DNA of 64,000 bases. It comes from Curtobacterium pusillum (GTDB taxonomy: Bacteria > Actinomycetota > Actinomycetes > Actinomycetales > Microbacteriaceae). The notes under the pieces are model-generated. The model ran no database searches. It was not told where the DNA came from and worked only from the letters and a program-made list of their open reading frames with translations. Shown here in pieces: positions 17,483 through 25,829 of this stretch. The translations under genes were made by a program, and so were the position numbers. Position 1 is the first letter of the stretch, and every line of letters starts with the position of its first letter. The DNA lies in assembly GCA_002025645.1 (NCBI GenBank), contig CP018783.1, forward strand, positions 3,038,001 to 3,102,000, given 5' to 3'.

Positions 17483-17510
17483 AGAAACCCACGCTCACGC
17501 GTGGGTTTCT
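17483..17510. promoter_or_regulatory. Strong hairpin in the DUF3800 leader
   Basis: 12-bp perfect stem AGAAACCCACGC / GCGTGGGTTTCT with a four-base loop, 22 bases upstream of the preferred ATG. Could be a terminator or attenuator for read-through into the gene. Confidence 0.55.
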
Positions 17511-17630
17511 CGAGTCGGCGCTCAGAGAACTGTTTCATCTCCAGCTACCGAGAACGATTTTACCGAGAGGATCCGAGGCGGAGCAAGGCAGGGCGTCTGA
17601 TCCATCCTGACTCACATCTGATATTCAGGA

Positions 17631-17951
17631 TCAGCAGCCCGTCGTCGTCAACGTCACCGTGGCGACCTCGTCGTTCGACACCGTCGTCTTCTGCGGGCAG
17701 AGCTCGTTCGCCCGCACGGTGACCTCGCCCAGCGGGACCCCCGCGAAGTTCGCCGTGCCGCCCGGGAACACCCGCTGGTGCTCGGAGAGCTTGCCGGTGG
17801 ACGCGAAGACCTTCACCTCGTAGGGGTGGTCCGCGGCGTTGCCCGACACGGACACGGAGACCTGCCCGGTGGAGTCGTGCGCACCGCAGCCGGCGAGCGT
17901 CAGGACCGCGGCGATGCCGAGGACGAACACGGGGACGACACGACGGAGCAC
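17631..17951 (-). CDS. Small lipoprotein of unknown function
   Basis: 106 residues with a signal peptide and lipobox LTLAGC (Cys about 22), so exported and lipid-anchored. The body is a single small domain of beta character (QVSVSVSGNAADHPYEVKVF ... TVTLTTTGC), with one inner Cys and a C-terminal Cys that could pair. Start GTG at 17951. No family recognised. Downstream of the ABC fragment on the same strand. Confidence 0.75.
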   Translation of the reverse strand: MLRRVVPVFVLGIAAVLTLAGCGAHDSTGQVSVSVSGNAADHPYEVKVFASTGKLSEHQRVFPGGTANFAGVPLGEVTVRANELCPQKTTVSNDEVATVTLTTTGC

Positions 17952-17961
17952 ACCGGCAAGG

Positions 17962-18144
17962 CTACGCCGTCCCGAGCAGCCAGCCGTTGTCCGCGGCGAC
18001 CCGGAGCGCCTCGGGGTGGCGTTGCGCGCCGAGGAGGGCGACGACCTCGCCCGGACGGATCGTCAGGTCGACGCCGTCGACCGCGGCCACGGCGCCGAAG
18101 CGCTTGCGGAGGTCGCGGAGCTGGATGACCGGTGTGTCGTTCAT
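17962..18144 (-). pseudogene. Remnant of an ABC transporter ATPase
   Basis: 60 codons. MNDTPVIQLRDLRKRFGAVAAVDGVDLTIRPGEVVALLG is the textbook first 40 residues of an ABC ATPase and stops exactly where Walker A (GPNGAGKTT) should start. It then runs AQRHPEALRVAADNGWLLGTA, which has none of the later motifs. An internal deletion has removed nearly the whole ATPase, leaving both ends joined in frame. No permease gene nearby. Confidence 0.75.
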
Positions 18145-18270
18145 GGCTCCGAGCCTGGCGTCCGGTGCCCTCCGAGCCCTCTGCGGTGCGTCACGGATCC
18201 GGCATGACATCTGTCACGGTCGGGCCCGGCGTCCTCCGTACTGGGGACTGGGACTGTCCGGTAGGCGCGT

Positions 18271-18276
18271 TAGCGT
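18271..18276 (+). promoter_or_regulatory. Leaderless -10 element for the GAF-phosphatase
   Basis: TAGCGT six bases before the ATG at 18283. Confidence 0.55.
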
Positions 18277-18282
18277 TGGGGC

Positions 18283-19476
18283 ATGCACCTCGACTCCGCC
18301 GTCTCCGACCGCACCGCGCCGGAAGCCGTCCGGCGGGCCGCGCTGCTCGCCGCGCTCGACGTCGTCGAGGGTGGCGCCGAGGAACGCTTCGAACGGATCA
18401 CCCGCATCGCGCGGGAGGCCTTCGGCGTGAGCGGTTCGTTCCTCAACCTCGCCCGGGAGACCGACGTCTTCATCAAGTCGCAGCAGAGCGACACGGTGTT
18501 CGGCCCGACGATCCCGCTGCAGGACACGTTCTGCGGCCGGACCCTCGCGATGGAAGGCCCCGTGGTCGTCCCCGACGCCCGCGCCGACGTCCGGTACGCG
18601 GACATGCCGATGGTCGTCGACGACCCGAACGTCCGCTTCTACGCCGGGGTCCCGCTGCGCGCGGGCGAGGACGACGTCAAGGTCGGCACGCTCTGCCTCA
18701 TCGACCCGCAGCCCCGCACCCTCGACCCCGACGACCTCGCCCTGCTCCAGGAGCTCGGCGTCTGGGCGGAGCGCGAGCTGGCCGCCGGTGCCGACGAGGA
18801 CCGCCTCCGCTCGGTGCTCGCCGGCCTCGAACCCGCCGCCGTCGACCTGCCCGGGTACCGCGTCGGGGGCATGTCCAAGCCGCACGGCGTCGTGTCCGGT
18901 GACTTCCACGACTGGCACCTCGACGGGGACTCCCTCGTGGTGACCGTCGCCGACGTCATGGGCAAGGGGATGTCCGCCGGACTCCTCGCCGCGACGATCC
19001 GCGGTGCCCTGCTCGCCCGGGGTACGGCGTCGTCGGGCGATGCCGTGGCGGCACTCGAGGCCCAGGTCGGCCCCGACCTGTCCCGCGCGGAGTCCTTCGC
19101 GACGATGTTCGACGGACGCCTGACGACCGCGACCGGGCGGATGGAGTTCACCGACGCCGGCCACGGCCTCGCGATCCAGCTCCACGCCGACGGGACCGAG
19201 AGCGTGCTGCGCTCCTACGACCTGCCGATCGGCCTGCACCCGGTGGGGGCTGCGCGGGTCACGGGGACGCTCGAGCTCGAGCAGGGCGACGTCCTGCTGC
19301 TCGTGAGCGACGGGGCGCTCGAGCTGTGGGACTCCACGCTGGCGTCACTCGGCGCGCTCGGGGCGATGTGGCGTGACGCGCCGGACATCGACGTGTTCCT
19401 GGGGCGGGTGCGGGCGCGTGCGGCGTCGCACGACCCGGGGGACGACCTGACGGTCGTCGTCGTCGCGCGCGACTGA
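18283..19476 (+). CDS. GAF domain PP2C-type (SpoIIE/RsbU-like) phosphatase
   Basis: 397 residues. N-terminal GAF sensor (about 15-165: VSGSFLNLARETDVFIKSQQ, FCGRTLAMEGPVVVPDA, FYAGVPLR, VGTLCLID) followed by a PPM/SpoIIE phosphatase (about 185-395) with VVSGDFHDWH, VADVMGKGMSAGLLAA, TDAGHGLAI, LLVSDGALE and GDDLTVVVVARD metal-binding acids. Such proteins dephosphorylate anti-sigma-factor antagonists in general stress pathways; no partner switch genes are adjacent. Leaderless start. Confidence 0.92.
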   Translation: MHLDSAVSDRTAPEAVRRAALLAALDVVEGGAEERFERITRIAREAFGVSGSFLNLARETDVFIKSQQSDTVFGPTIPLQDTFCGRTLAMEGPVVVPDARADVRYADMPMVVDDPNVRFYAGVPLRAGEDDVKVGTLCLIDPQPRTLDPDDLALLQELGVWAERELAAGADEDRLRSVLAGLEPAAVDLPGYRVGGMSKPHGVVSGDFHDWHLDGDSLVVTVADVMGKGMSAGLLAATIRGALLARGTASSGDAVAALEAQVGPDLSRAESFATMFDGRLTTATGRMEFTDAGHGLAIQLHADGTESVLRSYDLPIGLHPVGAARVTGTLELEQGDVLLLVSDGALELWDSTLASLGALGAMWRDAPDIDVFLGRVRARAASHDPGDDLTVVVVARD

Positions 19477-19508
19477 TGCCCGGGCGCGAGGGCGGGCGGG
19501 CGAGGCAC

Positions 19509-19608
19509 GGGCGGGCGCCGAGGTCGCAAGATCTGTCGCGCTCGGGGCCGGCGGGCGATACTTCGTGCGACCTCGGCGGACGTGAGCGGCGTGTTGTGCG
19601 ACCTCGCG
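19509..19608. repeat. Family II element, copy 1
   Basis: 100-bp unit. CCGAGGTCGCA and TGCGACCTCGG arms pair perfectly and a third TGTGCGACCTCGCG follows. Copy 2 lies 173 bases downstream and a diverged copy at 28471. The 331-base gap between the phosphatase and purC holds only these repeats and a CTGGAGGCGCG motif (19632-19642); I see no gene in it. Confidence 0.7.
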
Positions 19609-19681
19609 TGAGCGTGTGGCGGGCGAGCGGCCTGGAGGCGCGTGGCGGCCCGGCCTCGCCCCTCCCGTCCGGCGGGCGCGC

Positions 19682-19781
19682 GGGCGGGCGCCGAGGTCGC
19701 ATTCTGTGTCGCGCTCGGGGCCGGCGGGCGACACTTCGTGCGCCCTCGGCGGACGTGAGCGGCGTGTTGTGCGACTTCGCG
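19682..19781. repeat. Family II element, copy 2
   Basis: Nearly identical to 19509-19608, differing at roughly one base in ten. Lies 26 bases from the purC stop. Confidence 0.7.
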
Positions 19782-19807
19782 GGCGCGGGCGCGCGGGACG
19801 GCTTGCG

Positions 19808-20677
19808 CTACGCGCCGAGGCGCTCGATGAGCTCGCGGTAGCGCTCGGCCGTCCGGGTGACGATCGCCTCGGGGAGCACCGGGGGCGTCCCCTGCCGGTC
19901 CCAGTTCGCGCTGAGCCAGTCCCGCACGATCTGCTTGTCGAACGACTCCGTGCGGTTCCCCGAACGGGCGTCCCAGTAGCGGCTGGAGTCGCTCGTCAGG
20001 ACTTCGTCCGCGATCCGGATCTGCCCCGACGCATCGCGCCCGAACTCGAACTTCGTGTCCGCGATGACGACCCCGCGCTCGAGCGCGATCGCCGCCGCCT
20101 CGGAGTACACGCGGAGGGACAGGTCCCGCAGCGCCGCAGCAGCCTCGGCGCCGACGAGCGCCACGGTCTGCTCGAACGAGATGTTCTCGTCGTGCTCGCC
20201 CTGCGGCGCCTTGTACGCCGGCGTGTAGATCGGTTCCGGCAGCCGGTCGCCGTTCGACAGGCCAGCGGGGAGCGGCACGCCGCAGACGCTGCCGGACTCC
20301 TGGTACTCCGCCCAGCCGCTGCCGACCAGGTACCCGCGGACGACGCACTCGACCGGGAACATCTCGAGCGGCATCACGTGCATCGACCGGGACGCCACCG
20401 ACGCGGGCACCGGGGTCCCTCCGGCTGATGGTGCGATGAGGTGGTTCGGGACGTCGGCCAGCTGGGTGAACCAGAAGCGGGAGAGGCGGGTCAGCAACTC
20501 GCCCTTGCCCGGGATCGGCGGCTCGAGCGCGAAGTCGTAGGCGCTCACCCGGTCCGAGGCGACGAGCAGCAGCTCGGAGGCGCTCGCGACGTCGGCGGTG
20601 CCGGTGGGCACGTAGAGCTCGCGGACCTTGCCGGACGAGACGTGCTGCCAGCCGTCGAGGACGGGTGCCGGGCTCAT
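19808..20677 (-). CDS. purC: Phosphoribosylaminoimidazole-succinocarboxamide synthase (SAICAR synthetase)
   Basis: Couples CAIR and aspartate in purine synthesis. 289 residues with SSGKVRELYVP at the N-terminus, LLVASDRVSAYDFALEPPIPGKG, the CVVRGYLVGSGWAEYQ substrate loop and VIADTKFEFGRD near 200. The ATG overlaps the purD stop by four bases, so purD-purC is one operon on the minus strand. Confidence 0.97.
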   Translation of the reverse strand: MSPAPVLDGWQHVSSGKVRELYVPTGTADVASASELLLVASDRVSAYDFALEPPIPGKGELLTRLSRFWFTQLADVPNHLIAPSAGGTPVPASVASRSMHVMPLEMFPVECVVRGYLVGSGWAEYQESGSVCGVPLPAGLSNGDRLPEPIYTPAYKAPQGEHDENISFEQTVALVGAEAAAALRDLSLRVYSEAAAIALERGVVIADTKFEFGRDASGQIRIADEVLTSDSSRYWDARSGNRTESFDKQIVRDWLSANWDRQGTPPVLPEAIVTRTAERYRELIERLGA

Positions 20678-21942
20678 CGGGTGACCTTCGCGGCGATGTC
20701 GGTGCGGAACTGCCCGCCCTCGAGCGTGATGTCGCCCAGGCCGGCGTAGGCACGCTCGCGGGCCTCGGCGAAGGAGGACCCGGTGGCGACGACGCTCAGC
20801 ACGCGGCCGCCGGTCGCGACGAGCTGGTCGTCGAGGACCCCGGTGGCGGCGTGGGCGACGGAGACGCCGTCGCGGGCGTTCGCGGCGTCGATGCCGGTGA
20901 TCGGACGACCGGTCTGCGGGTTCTCCGGGTAGCCCTCGCTCGCCAGCACCACGGTCACGGCGGCCTGGTCGCGGAACTCCGGTGCCGGGGCGCCCCCGAG
21001 CTGCCCGGTGGCGGCGGCGAGCATGAGGCCGCTCAGCGGGGTGGCCAGGCGGGGGAGGACGACCTGGGTCTCCGGGTCGCCGAAGCGCGCGTTGAACTCG
21101 ATGACCCGCACGCCCTGCTCGGTGACGATCAGGCCGCAGTAGAGCAACCCGACGAACGGCGTGCCCTCGTGCTCGAGCCGGCGGACGGTGGGGAGTGCCA
21201 CGAGGTCGGTGACCTCGTCAACGAAGGCCCGCTCCGACTCCCAGCGGTCGGCGAGCCACGGCAGCGGCGAGTACGCGCCCATGCCGCCCGTGTTCGGCCC
21301 GGCATCGCCGTCGCCGAGGCGTTTGTAGTCCTGCGCGGGGCTGAGCGCGCGGACGTCGTGCCCGTCGCTCAGGAAGAACAGCGAGACCTCTTCGCCGTCG
21401 AGGAACTCCTCGACCACGACGTGTCCGTGCTGGAGCCAGTAGGTGGCGTGGTCGATCGCGGCCTGACGGTCCTCGGTCACCAGGACGCCCTTGCCCGCAG
21501 CCAGCCCGTCGGCCTTCACGACGTACGGAGCGCCGAGCTCGTCGATCGCCGCGACGGCTTCCTCAGCGGTGCCGGCGTACACCGGACGCCCGGTGGGCAC
21601 GGCTGCCTCGGCCATGATGCGCTTGGCGAACGCCTTCGAGCCCTCGAGCTGCGCGGCGGCCTTGCTCGGGCCGAACACCGGGATCCCCCGAGTCCGGACG
21701 GGGTCGGCGACACCGGCGATGAGCGGCGCCTCTGGTCCGACGATGACGAGTTCGATGCCGTTCTCGATCGCGTACTCGGCGACGAGCGCACCGTTCGTCG
21801 GGTCGAGGGACACCGTCTCGACGTCGGCGGCGATGCCGGCGTTGCCGGGCGCTGCCGTGATGACGTGACCGGCCTGTTCAGCGAGGAGGGCCGTGATGAT
21901 CGCGTGCTCGCGGGCACCGGAACCGAGGACGAGGATTCGCAC
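20674..21942 (-). CDS. purD: Phosphoribosylamine-glycine ligase (GAR synthetase)
   Basis: ATP-grasp enzyme making GAR, 422 residues. N-terminus RILVLGSGAREHAI is diagnostic; ATP-grasp text VVKADGLAAGKGVLV and EEFLDGEEVSLF and the metal region RVIEFNARFGDPETQ follow. GTG at 21942 lies six bases from TAGGGT (21949-21954), a leaderless start. First gene of the purD-purC pair. Confidence 0.97.
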   Translation of the reverse strand: MRILVLGSGAREHAIITALLAEQAGHVITAAPGNAGIAADVETVSLDPTNGALVAEYAIENGIELVIVGPEAPLIAGVADPVRTRGIPVFGPSKAAAQLEGSKAFAKRIMAEAAVPTGRPVYAGTAEEAVAAIDELGAPYVVKADGLAAGKGVLVTEDRQAAIDHATYWLQHGHVVVEEFLDGEEVSLFFLSDGHDVRALSPAQDYKRLGDGDAGPNTGGMGAYSPLPWLADRWESERAFVDEVTDLVALPTVRRLEHEGTPFVGLLYCGLIVTEQGVRVIEFNARFGDPETQVVLPRLATPLSGLMLAAATGQLGGAPAPEFRDQAAVTVVLASEGYPENPQTGRPITGIDAANARDGVSVAHAATGVLDDQLVATGGRVLSVVATGSSFAEARERAYAGLGDITLEGGQFRTDIAAKVTR

Positions 21943-21948
21943 CCGATC

Positions 21949-21954
21949 ACCCTA
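21949..21954 (-). promoter_or_regulatory. Leaderless -10 element for purD-purC
   Basis: TAGGGT on the minus strand, six bases from the GTG at 21942. It lies back to back with the -10 of the divergent gene at 22000. Confidence 0.5.
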
Positions 21955-21987
21955 CCGATCCCGACTCGCCGGTTGCGATGCGACGGC

Positions 21988-21993
21988 TAGCCT
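21988..21993 (+). promoter_or_regulatory. Leaderless -10 element for the SCP-like gene
   Basis: TAGCCT six bases before the ATG at 22000. This spacing argues for 22000 over the GTG at 21994. Confidence 0.5.
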
Positions 21994-21999
21994 GTGGAC

Positions 22000-22362
22000 A
22001 TGCCACCCAGGAGGATCGAGGACGCCGAGGGCCGCGCCGCGCTCGCCGCCGTGCAGCAGGGCTCGACTGCCCGTCCGGACCTGGCGACCGCCGTCCGCTG
22101 GTCGTTGCAGCGCCTCGCCGACGACGTCCCTGGCAACAGCGTCGAGGTCCGCGTCCCGCCGTTCGCCGCCGTGCAGGCAGTACCCGGCCCGCGGCACACC
22201 CGCGGGACGCCGCCGAACGTGGTCGAGACGGACGCGGCGACGTGGTTGGCGCTCGCCACCGGCGAGCTGCGCTGGGACGAGGCAGTCGCGCAGTCGCGCG
22301 TCAGCGCGTCCGGCTCACGCGCGGACCTGACGGCGTTCCTGCCGGTCCGGCTGGGCGTCTGA
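22000..22362 (+). CDS. Sterol carrier family protein
   Basis: 120-residue conserved actinobacterial protein commonly placed next to purD. The text NSVEVRVPPFAAVQ, a TPPNVVETDAATWLALATG strand-turn and RVSASGSRADLTAFLPVRLG fit the SCP2-like fold. GTG at 21994 gives two extra residues. Ligand unknown. Confidence 0.8.
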   Translation: MPPRRIEDAEGRAALAAVQQGSTARPDLATAVRWSLQRLADDVPGNSVEVRVPPFAAVQAVPGPRHTRGTPPNVVETDAATWLALATGELRWDEAVAQSRVSASGSRADLTAFLPVRLGV

Positions 22363-22665
22363 GACGGAACCGACGACGGACTGGAGGATCGTGGCAGGGC
22401 CGACCCGTGCCTCCAGGCCGGTACGGACGCAGGTACTTAGCCGCGCTCACCGAATTAGGTAGTGCCTACTGATGTGACGTCACCAACCGGCCCAATACCG
22501 TAGAAGTCGCCGGGATTCGGACCCGACCCGAACGGGTCCGAACCCGGCGACAGGGTCAAAGGTACGCGACATTTGTCACACCGTGTCAACTGTTCCGGCG
22601 AGTCGTGCTGCATTCCGCAACGAACCTGCGACTTCCGGACGGTCCGTTGCGCCCGGCAGAGCAGC
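22363..22665. other. Gene-free gap with repeats and a terminator
   Basis: 303 bases between convergent genes. It holds CTGGAGG (22381) facing CCGTGCCTCCAG (22405-22416), an inverted pair of the recurrent 12-mer, a locally AT-richer stretch around 22440-22500 with TTAGGTAGTGCCTACT, and the hairpin at 22509-22548. No coding potential seen. Confidence 0.6.
22509..22548. terminator. Large hairpin between convergent genes
   Basis: About 16-bp stem with one mismatch, outer arms GCCGGGATTCGGACCCG and CGGGTCCGAACCCGGC, loop of about seven. Suited to terminate from either side. Confidence 0.6.
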
Positions 22666-25239
22666 TCACAGCAGCTCGGCGAGCTCCGTGCGCGCGTGCA
22701 GGTCCCACTTCGTGAACACCCGGGACAGGTGCGCGTCGATCGTCCGGACGCTCAGCCCGAGTGACTCCGCGATCCGTCGGTTGCTCATGCCCTCGGCGGC
22801 GAGCTTCGCGACCTCGTACTCGCGGTTCGTCAGCGGGGTCTTCGACCGGCCGGCGGTGACCGCCATGCCGTGCGTCGCCAGGACGCCCTGCGCCGCGATG
22901 ATCCTGGTGCGGTCGTCTGCTCGGACGGCGTCGGCGTACTCGACGATCGCGCCGGCGAGCGGCCCGTCGACCCGGGCTGCCGCGGTGCGCATGCGGTCGA
23001 GCGACGCCGCGGAGTCCCGCCCGTTCAGCATGTCGTTCGTGTAGTGCAGGGTCTGCGCGTACATGACGTGGGTCCAGGACCCGTTCGCGGTGCCGCGCTC
23101 GATGATGTCGTCGGCGTGCCGGAGGCCGGCCGGGTTGCCGAGCACGGCCTCTGCCCACGAGATCGTCACGGCGACCTGCTCGCCGATGATCCGCATCGCC
23201 CGCAGCGGTGTCGACCGAGCACGTTCGAGCGCAGCCGTCGCCTCTTCAGCGCGGCCCGCGTAGGCGTACGACATCGCGAGTCGGGCCCACGGGTAGGCCG
23301 CGAACCCGCCGTGGTCCGCCACGTCGTAGCGCTCGCAGGCGGCGGAGAACGCGGCGATGGCATCGTCCCAACGGCGCTGGCCGAGCGCGAGGTTGCCCTC
23401 GCCGATGAGTTCGAGGGTGAAGTCGTACTTCAGGTACGGGCTCGATCGCCGGACCGGGACCTCGGTGATGAGGTCGGCGATGTCGCCGCGCCAGACCTGC
23501 AGCTGGTGCATGACGGAGACGATCTCGCCGACGCTCCACGGGGCGTCCTCGAGGTGCTCGACCGCAGTGGCCAGGCACGCCTTCCCGAGGGCCGCGGCGT
23601 CGTCGAGGCGACCGGCGGTCGCGAGGGCCATCACGGCGCACGGGGCCAGGCAGAGGAACGCGAACGGGACCGTCGGCGCCTGCACGATGCCCGTCCGTTC
23701 GAGCTCCGCGCGGACCTCCTCGAAGCGACCGCCCCAGCCGAGGTGTGCCAGCCGCAGCAGCCGAAGCCGCTCGGCCCCGTCGGCGGATACGAACCGGACG
23801 GCGACGTCGGTCAGCGCCACCGCTGCCAGGGTGTCGTCGTCGTGGAACTGCCGGATGTTCGCGAGGGTCTCGCACGCCTCGATCACCGCGGTGTCGTCGA
23901 CGTCGTGCGGGGCGGAACGGACGACGGCCCACGCGGCTTCGGCATCCGCGCGGCCAGCCTCCCGACCCGTGCTGTACGAGTGCGCGAGGGACCGGAGACA
24001 GTGCGCGGCCACCCGTTCGGTCGGGGTCAGCGTCGTGCGGAGGGCAGCGGAGGCCAGGGCGACGGCGCTCTCGTGCTCCTGCAGCCGGACGGCGACCTGG
24101 GCGCCGTCGAGGAGTTGATCGACGGGCGGGAGCACGCCGCACTCGAGCGACCAGAGCGCTGCACGGAGCCGTGCGGCCGGCGGTGCGCCCTCCGGCCGGT
24201 CGGTGCGGAAGGCGTTGGCACGGGCGAACAGCGCCGTGCGCCGCGCCACCGGGACGAGGGCGCGGACGACCTCGCCGACGAGCGGGTGCGACGGCCGGAC
24301 GACCGCGGCGCCGTCCTCGAGTGAGTCGATGCGGACGAGGCCGAGTGCCACCACCCGGTCGACGTCCCCGCCGCTGACCAGGCCGATCAGACGGGCGAGG
24401 GGGATCGGGTCGGCGAGGGCGACGATGTCGACGACGTCGCGCAGGTCCTCCGGCAGCGAGCCGAGCTCCGTGCGGTACATGTCGGCGAGACTGTTCGACG
24501 CCGTGACCCGTCCGCGCCAGTACCACCCGGTGGCGGTCTGGTCGAGGGCGCCCGACGCGAGCGCGGACCGGACGACCTCGCGGATGTAGAGCGGGTTGCC
24601 GGCCGTCGCACGGTGCACGCGTTCGGCGGAGGCGGTCTCGAGCTGGGCACCGAGCGCCTCGGCGATGAGCGAGGACGTCTCGTGCAGGTCGAGCGGCTCC
24701 AGGTCGATCCGCTCGAGCAGGTCGTCCTGCCACAGCGCGCGGAGGGGCTCGGGCAGCGCCGTGAAGTCACGGCAGGTCAGCACCAGGCGCGCACCCTGCT
24801 CCCGCACGAGCCACGAGACGTACCGCGCCGAGATCGCGTCGAGGTGGTCGGCGTCGTCCACCCGGAGCAGGACGTCGCGGTCGGCGAGGTCCTCGGTCTC
24901 GCGGAGGCGCTGCTCGGCCCCGCCGGCGCCGACGAGTTCCGCGAGCGATCCGGGCAGTTCGCCGAACCGCTCGGCGACGGCGCCGAACGGCATCGACCGG
25001 CTGGCGGACACCGCGGTGATCGGCACGACGAGGGTCCGGCCGGAGGTGTCCCGACCGGCGACACGGTCGGTCACGCGAGCGGCCGCGGAGCTCTTGCCGA
25101 GGCCCGGCGCGCCGACGAGGGCGACGCTCCACCGGTGCTCGGCGACGACGGAGACGGCCCGGTCCTCCTCACGGCGCTGGAGGAGCGGCCACGCCACACG
25201 GGCCGGGACACGGGCCGCACGTGCTGTCCGTTCGCGCAT
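22666..25239 (-). CDS. Large LuxR family regulator with AAA ATPase (LAL/MalT-like)
   Basis: 857 residues. N-terminal P-loop ATPase: Walker A GAPGLGKSSAAARV (about 45), Walker B VLLRVDDADHLD, LVLTCRDF. A long helical middle region of TPR-like repeats follows (about 300-780). The C-terminal LuxR helix-turn-helix reads LTNREYEVAKLAAEGMSNRR then IAESLGLSVRTIDAHLSRVF. Start ATG at 25239 follows AGGAGGTGAGG; the open frame extends far upstream over purF but that is GC-bias read-through. Inducer and targets unknown. Confidence 0.92.
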   Translation of the reverse strand: MRERTARAARVPARVAWPLLQRREEDRAVSVVAEHRWSVALVGAPGLGKSSAAARVTDRVAGRDTSGRTLVVPITAVSASRSMPFGAVAERFGELPGSLAELVGAGGAEQRLRETEDLADRDVLLRVDDADHLDAISARYVSWLVREQGARLVLTCRDFTALPEPLRALWQDDLLERIDLEPLDLHETSSLIAEALGAQLETASAERVHRATAGNPLYIREVVRSALASGALDQTATGWYWRGRVTASNSLADMYRTELGSLPEDLRDVVDIVALADPIPLARLIGLVSGGDVDRVVALGLVRIDSLEDGAAVVRPSHPLVGEVVRALVPVARRTALFARANAFRTDRPEGAPPAARLRAALWSLECGVLPPVDQLLDGAQVAVRLQEHESAVALASAALRTTLTPTERVAAHCLRSLAHSYSTGREAGRADAEAAWAVVRSAPHDVDDTAVIEACETLANIRQFHDDDTLAAVALTDVAVRFVSADGAERLRLLRLAHLGWGGRFEEVRAELERTGIVQAPTVPFAFLCLAPCAVMALATAGRLDDAAALGKACLATAVEHLEDAPWSVGEIVSVMHQLQVWRGDIADLITEVPVRRSSPYLKYDFTLELIGEGNLALGQRRWDDAIAAFSAACERYDVADHGGFAAYPWARLAMSYAYAGRAEEATAALERARSTPLRAMRIIGEQVAVTISWAEAVLGNPAGLRHADDIIERGTANGSWTHVMYAQTLHYTNDMLNGRDSAASLDRMRTAAARVDGPLAGAIVEYADAVRADDRTRIIAAQGVLATHGMAVTAGRSKTPLTNREYEVAKLAAEGMSNRRIAESLGLSVRTIDAHLSRVFTKWDLHARTELAELL

Positions 25240-25347
25240 CCGCCTCACCTCCTCTGCGTGGGATACCGATCGGTGTCGACCATCCTCCCCCGGATCTGAC
25301 CGCCCGTGCAGGCCTGAGCACGTCCCACAGTGGGGGACAATGGACGG

Positions 25348-25743
25348 GTGAGCAACACCGATCGACCCGACGAACGACCGGCTCCGGCGCCGAACGCCGT
25401 CACCTCCTCCGACGAGGTGACGATCCGCCGTGCCCCGAAGTTCGGCGTCTTCATCGTGGGCGGGGCGCTCCTCGGCTTCGTTGCGACGCTGATCGTCGTG
25501 TCGCTGACCATGAACATCGACCGCGGCGACCAGCAGGAGACCGCGAGCTTCGGCAGCCTGGTGGGGTACTTCAGCCTGTGGGGCGTCACCATCGGCGCCT
25601 TCGTCGGCGCGGTGGTCGCCGTCGTCCTGGACCGCGTGTTCGCGCGTCGCGCCGCCCGCCTGACGGCTGAGCGCGTCGAGGTCGAGCTGCCGCCCGAGAC
25701 GGTCGAGGGTGAGATCGAGGACCACGGCGACCAGACGCGGTAG
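25348..25743 (+). CDS. Conserved two-helix membrane protein
   Basis: 131 residues. About 35 polar N-terminal residues, two membrane segments (FGVFIVGGALLGFVATLIVV and LWGVTIGAFVGAVVAVVLD), then a charged tail. GTG at 25348 lies six bases after GACAAT, a leaderless arrangement. Such proteins are conserved near purF in actinobacteria; function unknown. Confidence 0.75.
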   Translation: MSNTDRPDERPAPAPNAVTSSDEVTIRRAPKFGVFIVGGALLGFVATLIVVSLTMNIDRGDQQETASFGSLVGYFSLWGVTIGAFVGAVVAVVLDRVFARRAARLTAERVEVELPPETVEGEIEDHGDQTR

Positions 25744-25756
25744 ACGCGACCAGGTC

Positions 25757-25804
25757 GACGGACGGGAGGCGCGGTGCCAGCTGGCACCGCGCCTCCAGTC
25801 GGTC
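25757..25804. terminator. Family I palindrome, copy 2
   Basis: 22-bp stem with two outer mismatches and loop AGCT between convergent genes. One inner pair is G-C (GGCGCGG/CCGCGCC) where copies 1 and 3 have A-T, a compensatory change. Confidence 0.72.
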
Positions 25805-25829
25805 TCGGGGTCGCGTTCGCGACCCCCGC

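Noticed and set aside
16549..17538. Prophage or mobile island around the DUF3800 gene
   Set aside because: No integrase, transposase, phage structural gene, tRNA or attachment repeat is nearby; only the single gene looks foreign.
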